A DNA stretch of 5,480 nucleotides from positions 1 to 5,480 of the forward strand of contig JBJELO010000297.1 of assembly GCA_051879195.1 (NCBI GenBank), read 5' to 3'. This DNA is from TWA4 sp051879195 (lineage in GTDB: Bacteria; Bacillota; Clostridia; Lachnospirales; Lachnospiraceae). Each line of letters starts with the position of its first letter. Within the stretch, counting starts at the first letter, position 1. The notes under the pieces are model-generated. The model was not told the DNA's origin. It did no database searches and saw only the letters and a program-made list of their open reading frames with translations. The position numbers and the translations under genes are program-made. Below are positions 1 to 5,480 of the stretch, one piece after another.

Positions 1-2340
1 AATGAGAAAAAAATCTTTTATGCCGACAATATGCACCGGACCTGGCGGATTCCGGTGAAGGAAGTGCTGGTACCCGGCGAAAACCATATCCGCATCGAAT
101 TCCTGTCTGTACTGAACTACATGGACAATTATCAGTACGCGGAAAACAAGAAGATTCAGTACACCGCCACAGGTGCCATGAAAGGAAACCAGCTGGTGCG
201 CAAAGCCCATTCCATGTTTGGCTGGGACTGGGGTCCCCAGCTGCCCGATGCAGGAATTTTCCGTGACATTTATCTGGAGAGCTGGACCGGCAGAAAGCTG
301 GAAGAAGTCCGTTTCCATCAGATTCATGAACAGAGCAGCGTAAAGCTTCAGATCAGAGCTGATTTCACCCCGCCCGCAGGGGAACAGGAACAGCAGAGAA
401 TCCGGGTTGCCGTGAGGGAACGCCCGGCCGGTGTTTCTTCTGAAGCAGATTCCATTTCACCTGCTGCCGGAACTGCCACTCCTGCAGGAACCGGTGACAA
501 AACGGTTGCTGCTGCAGAAGCCGTTCTTGGTAACAACACTTTCTGGGAAACAACTCTGTCCATCCCTGATCCGAAGCTTTGGTGGCCCAACGGATACGGC
601 GAACAGAGTCTGTACGATGTCTTTATCGAACTGCTGGATTCTGACGGGACAATTGTCCGGAATATAAGGAAAACCATCGGCCTGCGGACACTGACCGTCA
701 GCCGCCGGCCGGATCAGTGGGGAAAGGAATTTGCTTTTCAGGTAAATGGTGTGAAGATTTTTGCCATGGGTGCCGATTACATACCGGAGGACTGCATATA
801 CTCCCGGATCACCAGGGAACGGCAGGATTACCTTCTGGAATGCGCTAAAAGGTCTCATTTCAACTGCATCCGTGTCTGGGGCGGCGGCTACTATCCCTCC
901 GACGATTTCTACGAGCTTTGCAATGAAAAAGGCCTGATCGTATGGCAGGACCTGATGTTTGCCTGCAACGTCTATGACGCCACCGACGCTTTTCTGGAAA
1001 ACTGCAGCCGTGAGATCGAGGATAACGTAAAACGGCTCCGCCATCACCCCTGTCTGGGATTATGGTGCGGCAACAACGAAATCGAATCCGCCTGGGATCA
1101 CTGGCCCGATTTCCAGATTGAAACCGCCGCTCTGCGGGCCGATTACATCAAGCTGTTTGAGCATATTGTTCCTCATGTTGTCAGGGACAATGACCCGGAT
1201 ACCTTTTTCTGGCCTTCTTCCCCTTCATCAGGCGGGTGCTTTGCCAATCCTGACGATGAAAATGACGGAGATGCCCACTACTGGGACGTATGGCACGGAC
1301 AGAAACCATTTACCGACTACCGGAAATATTTCTTCCGCTTCTGCTCGGAATTCGGATTCCAGTCTTTCCCCTGTCTGAAAACAGTAGAAACCTTCACAAA
1401 ACCCGAAGACCGCAATATTTTCTCACGGGTTATGGAAAGTCACCAGAAAAACAACGCCGCCAACGGAAAAATCCTCTACTATATGTCGGAAAATTTCCGA
1501 TATCCCGCCCGGTTTGACGACCTCATCTACGTCAGTCAGGTGCTGCAGGGCATAGCGATTCAGTACGGCGTGGAGCACTGGAGACGGAACCGGGGCAGAT
1601 GCATGGGAACCCTGTACTGGCAGCTGAATGATAACTGGCCGGTGGCCTCCTGGGCCTCCATCGACTTTTTCGGAAGATGGAAAGCCCTTCAGTACATGGC
1701 CTGCCGGTTCTACGCTCCCACCGCATCCAGCCTGGTAAGAGAAGGCAACCTGCTGAGCCTCTACGCAGAAAATGAGACTTCTGTCCCTGTAAAATGGCAG
1801 GCAGACATCCGCATTAAAAACATGGACTGCAAAATCATCTGCTCGGCCACGACAGAAGGCAGCACCGGTGCTTTCTGCTCAGAAAAGATTGCAGAACTGG
1901 AATTCGGCGGACTCTGCAGCGCCCGGAATGATTTTAGTGACTGCGGTCATCAAAATCCCCTGAGCAGCTGTAACGATACCTGGGCGGAAACTGTATTTGC
2001 CGAAAGCACCGTCACCTTCGAAAACGGCACGAAAACCCACAATGTGGAAGTTCTGCTTCCTTACAAATACCTGTCTCTGAAGCAGCCCGACGTACAGGCT
2101 GCTGTAACGGAAACGGAAGATTCTTTTGTGATTCAGCTGGAAAGTGATGTTTTCACACCTTTCGTGGAACTGGATTTTGCCGACGCCGACGTCATTTTCA
2201 GCGACAATTACTTCCACCTGACGGGAGAACCCCGGGAAGTGGAAGTAAAGAAAGCGGATATTTACAGAGGAAGCTTTGCAGATGCGAAAGATCTCAGAAA
2301 ACAGCTGCAGATACGCAGTCTGAGGGATACGTACTGCTGA
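1..2340 (+). CDS. Beta-mannosidase, glycoside hydrolase family 2 (5' end missing)
   Basis: Hydrolyses terminal beta-D-mannose residues from the non-reducing end of manno-oligosaccharides, with retention of configuration. The frame is open from base 1, so the start lies off the left edge; 779 codons are present, and by comparison with typical GH2 beta-mannosidases (roughly 820-850 residues) some 60-100 residues are missing. Numbering from base 1: an N-terminal beta-sandwich with the family motif FGWDWGPQLP (about bases 217-246), a second sandwich ending in WWPNGYGEQ (580-606), then a TIM barrel with IRVWGGGYYPSDDFYE (from about 868). The acid/base is Glu360 in WCGNNE (codon 1078-1080) and the nucleophile is Glu450 in CSEFGFQS (codon 1348-1350). 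The barrel closes with GTLYWQLNDNWPVASW (about 1606-1653). The C-terminal Ig-like domain has the typical FSDNYFHL segment. Two insertions look atypical (about 421-534 and 1822-1985). Location in the cell cannot be judged without the N-terminus. It is convergent with the following operon and functionally unrelated to it as far as can be seen. Confidence 0.93.
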   Translation, partial: NEKKIFYADNMHRTWRIPVKEVLVPGENHIRIEFLSVLNYMDNYQYAENKKIQYTATGAMKGNQLVRKAHSMFGWDWGPQLPDAGIFRDIYLESWTGRKLEEVRFHQIHEQSSVKLQIRADFTPPAGEQEQQRIRVAVRERPAGVSSEADSISPAAGTATPAGTGDKTVAAAEAVLGNNTFWETTLSIPDPKLWWPNGYGEQSLYDVFIELLDSDGTIVRNIRKTIGLRTLTVSRRPDQWGKEFAFQVNGVKIFAMGADYIPEDCIYSRITRERQDYLLECAKRSHFNCIRVWGGGYYPSDDFYELCNEKGLIVWQDLMFACNVYDATDAFLENCSREIEDNVKRLRHHPCLGLWCGNNEIESAWDHWPDFQIETAALRADYIKLFEHIVPHVVRDNDPDTFFWPSSPSSGGCFANPDDENDGDAHYWDVWHGQKPFTDYRKYFFRFCSEFGFQSFPCLKTVETFTKPEDRNIFSRVMESHQKNNAANGKILYYMSENFRYPARFDDLIYVSQVLQGIAIQYGVEHWRRNRGRCMGTLYWQLNDNWPVASWASIDFFGRWKALQYMACRFYAPTASSLVREGNLLSLYAENETSVPVKWQADIRIKNMDCKIICSATTEGSTGAFCSEKIAELEFGGLCSARNDFSDCGHQNPLSSCNDTWAETVFAESTVTFENGTKTHNVEVLLPYKYLSLKQPDVQAAVTETEDSFVIQLESDVFTPFVELDFADADVIFSDNYFHLTGEPREVEVKKADIYRGSFADAKDLRKQLQIRSLRDTYC

Positions 2341-2353
2341 TTTGTACCAGCTG

Positions 2354-3658
2354 TCAGCTTCTTCTAAGTACCAGTTCGCCAAAAAGAATGGCGATCAATG
2401 TGATTGCTCCGCTGATTCCAATGATAATCCATTCGGATTGAACGGCTATAAGCGGAATAATTGCTACAAGAGTGGAAGTGATGGGTGTAAAGCAGCCATG
2501 TGAAACACCATATGCTTCCCAGGCAGTTGATTCGGTCAGGGGATCCACGCAGCGTGCCAGCGCAAAACCGCAGGGAGTACTTCCGGTTCCCTGACCGAAA
2601 GCCATCAGACCAATCTCAAGCCAGTCCTTTTTCAGCCAGCGCTTAATCAGGAACATGCAGATGAAAATCATCATGACAACAATCACTGCCGTGAAAATGA
2701 GGATGGGAACCAGAAATTTAGCAAATACATCCAGATTCAGGCACGCGGTTGCAGACATGATGCAGATATCAAGTGCCATACCTGAGATCGTACTGATGGT
2801 CTTTTTATCTGCATATGCATCCAGCTTTGTTTTACACATGAAAAACCAGACAATAATGGCGCCGATAATTCCATGGATAAAATCAGGAAATTTTTCTGCA
2901 ATCGGAAGAACCTGAGCGATAAGGTCAAACAGCTGGTTGCCGATCCAGATGCTCAGGCAGATCAGAGCAAACTGAAAGACCAGTCCATTTACATTACTGG
3001 AGGATACCGTGGCGAAACCCAGCGGTTTCTGTTTCTCTTTCGGAATCAGATCATCATCGCCCTGCAGAACCACTCCATCTGTTTTCAGATGGGAAGCATA
3101 ACCTTTTCGTATACTGTAATTGACAAGCGTCATACCAACGATCATGGAAATAAATAATCCGAAGGTTGCCAGAATCAGACCGATACTGGTCATGTCAGAT
3201 ATTCCCAGTTCCTCATACAACGTTCCGGCAGATGTTGCAGCACCGTGTCCGCCCCAGAATGTAAAGCAGCTCATGGTTCCCCAGGCCTGTGGCAGACTGG
3301 GCCATATTTTTCTTAACAGATTTCCCAGGAAAATGCCGACAAATAATTGTGAAAAATAGGTCAGCACAAAAATATCAATCGCACCAAGATAATTCTTTAC
3401 TTTGCTCTTACTGATTACGATGCCGAATATCATACTTGTAAGAACAATAGTGATCATCGGAGTAGCCATTCCACCCCACGTTTCAGGTATATCGATTACA
3501 TGAAGTACCTGAGGTCCCAGAATCAGGGCAAGGATTCCGCCAATAAGTCCTGCCGGTATGTACAGATTTTTCAGCGGTTTGATAATTCCTCTTATTACAA
3601 CACCAAGAATCAGGAAAACCATTAAGAAAATCAGATCATTAAATACAGTACTGAACAT
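2354..3658 (-). CDS. GltS-like sodium:glutamate/carboxylate symporter (ESS family)
   Basis: Integral membrane protein of 434 residues, probably importing glutamate or a related carboxylate with sodium. I count roughly 10-12 hydrophobic segments (for example about 7-26, 34-53, 66-84, 93-113, 157-181, 226-247, 314-338, 408-430). Two glycine-rich re-entrant-like motifs sit in the two halves, as in GltS: WGGHGAATSAG (135-145), matching the SGGHGTG of E. coli GltS, and AFGQGTGSTPCGFALA (353-368), matching its GFGLGATPTA region. A charged loop at about 184-213 (KTDG...GDDDLIPKEKQK) separates the halves and makes it somewhat longer than E. coli GltS (about 400). The start is the ATG at 3658, because AGGAGGTGA lies just upstream; a longer reading (from 3697) would run back into the preceding gene. 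It is the last gene of the operon, 11 bases after the RraA-type gene. The family is fairly sure; the substrate is inference, and the companion enzymes favour a hydroxy- or oxo-dicarboxylate over glutamate. Confidence 0.85.
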   Translation of the reverse strand: MFSTVFNDLIFLMVFLILGVVIRGIIKPLKNLYIPAGLIGGILALILGPQVLHVIDIPETWGGMATPMITIVLTSMIFGIVISKSKVKNYLGAIDIFVLTYFSQLFVGIFLGNLLRKIWPSLPQAWGTMSCFTFWGGHGAATSAGTLYEELGISDMTSIGLILATFGLFISMIVGMTLVNYSIRKGYASHLKTDGVVLQGDDDLIPKEKQKPLGFATVSSSNVNGLVFQFALICLSIWIGNQLFDLIAQVLPIAEKFPDFIHGIIGAIIVWFFMCKTKLDAYADKKTISTISGMALDICIMSATACLNLDVFAKFLVPILIFTAVIVVMMIFICMFLIKRWLKKDWLEIGLMAFGQGTGSTPCGFALARCVDPLTESTAWEAYGVSHGCFTPITSTLVAIIPLIAVQSEWIIIGISGAITLIAILFGELVLRRS

Positions 3659-3662
3659 CGAA

Positions 3663-3671
3663 TCACCTCCT
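3663..3671 (-). promoter_or_regulatory. Shine-Dalgarno of the transporter gene, overlapping the upstream stop codon
   Basis: Read on the minus strand this is AGGAGGTGA, a 9-base full match to the anti-Shine-Dalgarno of 16S rRNA. GGAGG ends 7 bases before the ATG at 3658. The TAG stop of the RraA-type gene (3672-3670) shares two bases with it. This fixes the transporter start and suggests that ribosomes ending the upstream gene can reinitiate here. Confidence 0.85.
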
Positions 3672-4368
3672 ACCTTTTCAGCATATCCAGAACCCACTGG
3701 GGTGCCAGCTGCGGCAGCTCTCCGCCATTCTGTTTTGCTTCTCTGTATTTTCTGATGGTGGCATTTCTATCATCTTCATAAGCAAGTTTTTCTTCCGCCA
3801 TATCCAGAACCACAGGAATATATTCTCTGGGAATTACACAAACGCCGTCAGAATCACCCACAACAAGATCTCCGGGCTTTACGGGTACGCCGCCGCATGT
3901 AATTTCGGTATTGACATTGCCGTCTTCTTTTTTAATCGGCCCATTGGGCATAAAACCTCTGCTGTACACCGGAAATCCCAGTTCGATATTGCCGTCTCTG
4001 TCCCGTGTCATTCCGTCTACGACCATTCCCTCAAATCCTACCGCCTGGCAGGCACCCATAATCAGATCGCCGAAATATGCTTTTTTTGCATAGGATTTTC
4101 CATCGATTACCATAACGTATCCTGCACAGGGAGCACTGTAGCTGGCTACATGAATCGGAAAATTATCGCCATTGTCTGTTTCTACCGTCATTGCAGTACC
4201 AACCATTACCATACCGCGCTCTACCGGCATGATTCCCGCATCCATACAGCCGCAGTTGGGTAAATCGATTTTTGCTTTTTTCACACCATCGCATAAAAGA
4301 GCAACTCCCAGCTTTCTGGCTCTGTTTAAATAAACTTCTTCAATTAAATCTGCACACTGATTAAACAT
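3670..4368 (-). CDS. RraA / 4-hydroxy-4-methyl-2-oxoglutarate aldolase family protein
   Basis: A 232-residue protein of the RraA-like fold, often labelled 'dimethylmenaquinone methyltransferase' or 'RraA family' in databases. Class II members are metal-dependent pyruvate aldolases that cleave 4-hydroxy-4-methyl-2-oxoglutarate or 4-carboxy-4-hydroxy-2-oxoadipate and also decarboxylate oxaloacetate. The catalytic signature D-x20-R-D is intact: Asp101 in FGDLIMGA, then Arg122-Asp123 in VDGMTRD. The Arg orients the substrate and the second Asp is the metal ligand in characterised aldolases. Other family blocks are GFPVYSRG (131-138), the CGGVPVKPGDLVVGDSDGV stretch (158-176) and VIP (178-180). 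A charged helical tail (about 185-232) extends the core. The ATG at 4368 is preceded by AAGGAGGAG with GGAGG 8 bases away. It lies 18 bases after the dehydrogenase and 11 before the transporter, so it is probably co-transcribed. The intact signature argues for an enzyme rather than an RNase E inhibitor. The substrate is not known. Confidence 0.88.
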   Translation of the reverse strand: MFNQCADLIEEVYLNRARKLGVALLCDGVKKAKIDLPNCGCMDAGIMPVERGMVMVGTAMTVETDNGDNFPIHVASYSAPCAGYVMVIDGKSYAKKAYFGDLIMGACQAVGFEGMVVDGMTRDRDGNIELGFPVYSRGFMPNGPIKKEDGNVNTEITCGGVPVKPGDLVVGDSDGVCVIPREYIPVVLDMAEEKLAYEDDRNATIRKYREAKQNGGELPQLAPQWVLDMLKR

Positions 4369-4374
4369 CGTGTT

Positions 4375-4383
4375 CTCCTCCTT
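4375..4383 (-). promoter_or_regulatory. Shine-Dalgarno of the RraA-type gene
   Basis: AAGGAGGAG on the minus strand, with GGAGG 8 bases upstream of the ATG at 4368. It lies entirely in the 18-base gap after the dehydrogenase stop (TAA, 4389-4387) and supports this start. Confidence 0.8.
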
Positions 4384-4386
4384 CTG

Positions 4387-5352
4387 TTAACATGACTGGT
4401 TTTTTAAATATTTTTCATTTACAATGTAACGGACCGTTTTCTGCTCGCAGAACATTTTAATCTGTTCCGCAATTCTCGGAACCATTTCTTTCTGCAAATC
4501 GTTGGTTGTTCCCCCGATATGAGGAGTAATAATCACATTCTGCATTCCAGCCAGGATATTTTCCTGCATGTTTTCATTTTCAACACAATCCAGACCTGCA
4601 CTGGAAACTTTCCCCGATTTCAATGCAGCAGCCAGAGCTTCCTCATCAATCAGACCTCCTCTTGCTGTATTAATGAGCATTACGCCATCCTTCATAAGCT
4701 TCATCTGTTCCGCACCGATCAGGTGTCTGGTACTGTCCAGAAGCGGAATATGCAGGGTAATAATATCCGCTTTCCGAAGCAGTTCTTCAAAAGTCACATA
4801 GGACATCCGATACTCTTTCTCCATTTCAGGATTCATCCGGAAAGAATCATAATAAATTGCATCTGCTCCAAAAGCCTGTACTTTCTTTGCCACACTTTTT
4901 CCGATATTACCGCCTCCGATAATACCGACTGTTTTATGATTCAGTGTTGTCATACATTCCGAATAATATTTATTGTCCCATAAACCTGAATGCGTGTTGG
5001 AATTGTTTTCCACGATTTTCCGTCCCAGATTCAGCATCATTGCAAGTGCAAGTTCTGCCACGGCGTAGGAATTTGCCCCCGGCGTTGTTGCAACAATTAC
5101 GTTTTTCTTCCCGGCTGCTTCGATATCGACAGAATCAAAACCTGCGCCCCATCGAATGATCAGCTTGAGATTTTTTTTGCTGCGCATCGTTTCAGCAGAA
5201 GTTTTCAGTACACGAACGATAATGATATCTCCCTCTTCTGTCTGATCGTATTCAGGCTGCGTTTTCACTTCATACCATTCACAATCAGGCAAAAGTTTCT
5301 GAAACATTTCTTTCGTTCCGGAGGGATAAGGTCCGGCCAGTAATATCTTCAT
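4387..5352 (-). CDS. D-isomer-specific 2-hydroxyacid dehydrogenase (NAD-dependent, PGDH-like)
   Basis: A 321-residue oxidoreductase of the D-2-hydroxyacid dehydrogenase family, interconverting a 2-hydroxy acid and its 2-oxo acid with NAD(H) in the cytoplasm. Visible parts: the N-terminal substrate-domain loop RWGAGFDSVD (67-76), the nucleotide-binding GGGNIG (146-151, GxGxxG) followed by Asp169 at the end of the second strand, which favours NAD over NADP, then the catalytic triad: Arg231 in NTARGGLID, Glu260 (29 residues after the Arg, as in E. coli SerA) and His278 in TPHIGG. There is no C-terminal ACT or ASB regulatory domain, so a dedicated biosynthetic SerA of the long type is unlikely. 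A GTG at 5358 in frame is possible, but it is only 2 bases from the Shine-Dalgarno AGGAG (5361-5365), whereas the ATG at 5352 is 8 bases from it; I therefore chose the ATG. First gene of the operon, downstream of the candidate promoter and inverted repeat. Exact substrate unknown; labels such as phosphoglycerate or glyoxylate dehydrogenase would be over-specific. Confidence 0.9.
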   Translation of the reverse strand: MKILLAGPYPSGTKEMFQKLLPDCEWYEVKTQPEYDQTEEGDIIIVRVLKTSAETMRSKKNLKLIIRWGAGFDSVDIEAAGKKNVIVATTPGANSYAVAELALAMMLNLGRKIVENNSNTHSGLWDNKYYSECMTTLNHKTVGIIGGGNIGKSVAKKVQAFGADAIYYDSFRMNPEMEKEYRMSYVTFEELLRKADIITLHIPLLDSTRHLIGAEQMKLMKDGVMLINTARGGLIDEEALAAALKSGKVSSAGLDCVENENMQENILAGMQNVIITPHIGGTTNDLQKEMVPRIAEQIKMFCEQKTVRYIVNEKYLKNQSC

Positions 5353-5360
5353 TCTCACAT

Positions 5361-5365
5361 CTCCT
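5361..5365 (-). promoter_or_regulatory. Shine-Dalgarno that decides the dehydrogenase start
   Basis: AGGAG on the minus strand, after a run of A. It is 8 bases from the ATG at 5352 but only 2 bases from the in-frame GTG at 5358. Normal spacing therefore picks the ATG. Another ATG at 5360 is followed at once by TGA and cannot be used. Confidence 0.75.
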
Positions 5366-5409
5366 TTTTTGTTCCTTTTATATTTTTTTCAAATTTATTT
5401 TGTATGCAT

Positions 5410-5432
5410 ATCATATATCAGATATATATGAT
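5410..5432. promoter_or_regulatory. Perfect inverted repeat, candidate operator
   Basis: ATCATATAT, five bases CAGAT, then ATATATGAT: two 9-base arms with no mismatch. A second, nested symmetry, ATATATC-A-GATATAT, is present at 5413-5427. It covers the spacer and -10 of the candidate operon promoter, where a repressor would block RNA polymerase. No regulator gene is seen in the window, so the binding protein is unknown. Being made almost only of A and T, the symmetry could partly be chance. Confidence 0.4.
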
Positions 5433-5443
5433 GGGAGCGTCAA
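5415..5443 (-). promoter_or_regulatory. Candidate sigma-70/sigma-A promoter of the three-gene operon
   Basis: On the minus strand TTGACG (5443-5438) matches the -35 consensus in 5 of 6 bases. A 17-base spacer leads to TGATAT (5420-5415), a weak -10 with 3 of 6 matches in a very AT-rich stretch. Transcription would begin near 5408 and give a leader of about 55 bases before the dehydrogenase ATG. The -35 is good; the exact -10 is uncertain because several TATA-like hexamers overlap. Confidence 0.45.
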
Positions 5444-5480
5444 ATGGAACTTATGAGACTACAGCACCTTGATAATTAAA

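Noticed and set aside
457..1047. Open minus-strand frame of 196 codons inside the mannosidase
   Set aside because: It is antisense to conserved GH2 sequence, has no recognisable domain, and arises from the codon composition of the real gene.
2336..2358. GCTGA ... TCAGC stem at the convergent junction as a terminator
   Set aside because: Only 5 base pairs with a 13-base loop and no T run after it; too weak to call. The short AGCTG-T-CAGCT palindrome at 2349-2359 is likewise unable to form a stable hairpin.
2344..2374. Direct repeat GTACCAG at 2344-2350 and 2368-2374
   Set aside because: Seven bases, inside or next to coding sequence, with no sign of an inserted element; likely chance.
1879..2382. 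Open minus-strand frame of 167 codons across the mannosidase 3' end
   Set aside because: It overlaps both the conserved C-terminal mannosidase domain and the end of the transporter gene in another frame, with no family resemblance.
4519..4983. Open + strand frame of 154 codons within the dehydrogenase
   Set aside because: Shadow of the dehydrogenase; the sense strand has all catalytic motifs and this one has none.
5356..5358. GTG start for the dehydrogenase two codons upstream
   Set aside because: Only 2 bases from the Shine-Dalgarno, whereas the ATG at 5352 has an 8-base spacing.
5427..5432. TATGAT as a + strand -10 for a divergent gene
   Set aside because: No -35-like hexamer lies 16-18 bases upstream, and the transcript would start inside or after the putative ribosome binding site.

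Overview
The window looks like chromosomal DNA from a gut-type Clostridia (Lachnospiraceae-like) bacterium. The evidence is moderate GC, strong GGAGG-type ribosome binding sites, tightly packed genes, and a cytoplasmic-type GH2 glycosidase next to a small-acid catabolic operon. The taxon is inferred from style and protein flavour; there is no rRNA or marker gene to fix it.

Bases 1-2340 (+ strand) hold most of a family GH2 beta-mannosidase. Its N-terminus lies off the left edge. Both catalytic glutamates are present. It carries two unusual insertions: an Ala/Thr/Pro/Ser-rich one in a beta-sandwich domain and a Cys-rich one in the C-terminal region. It ends 13 bases before the end of a convergent operon, with no convincing terminator between them.

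Bases 5352 down to 2354 (- strand) form a compact three-gene operon. In order of transcription it encodes a D-isomer-specific 2-hydroxyacid dehydrogenase, an RraA/HMG-aldolase-type protein, and a GltS-like (ESS family) sodium:carboxylate symporter. The gaps are 18 and 11 bases. Each gene has its own strong Shine-Dalgarno, and the last of these overlaps the stop codon of the gene before it. The set suggests a self-contained route: the symporter imports a carboxylate (a hydroxy- or amino-dicarboxylate would fit), the dehydrogenase interconverts a 2-hydroxy acid and its 2-oxo acid, and the RraA-type enzyme cleaves or decarboxylates a 2-oxo dicarboxylate to pyruvate plus a second product. The substrate cannot be read from the sequence.

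Bases 5353-5480 are an AT-rich upstream region. It contains a plausible promoter for the operon, a perfect 9-bp-arm inverted repeat over the spacer and -10 (a candidate operator), and, at the right edge, an 11-codon + strand reading frame that weakly resembles the start of a LysR-type regulator but hits a stop. No RNA genes, mobile elements, CRISPR arrays or long repeats were seen.
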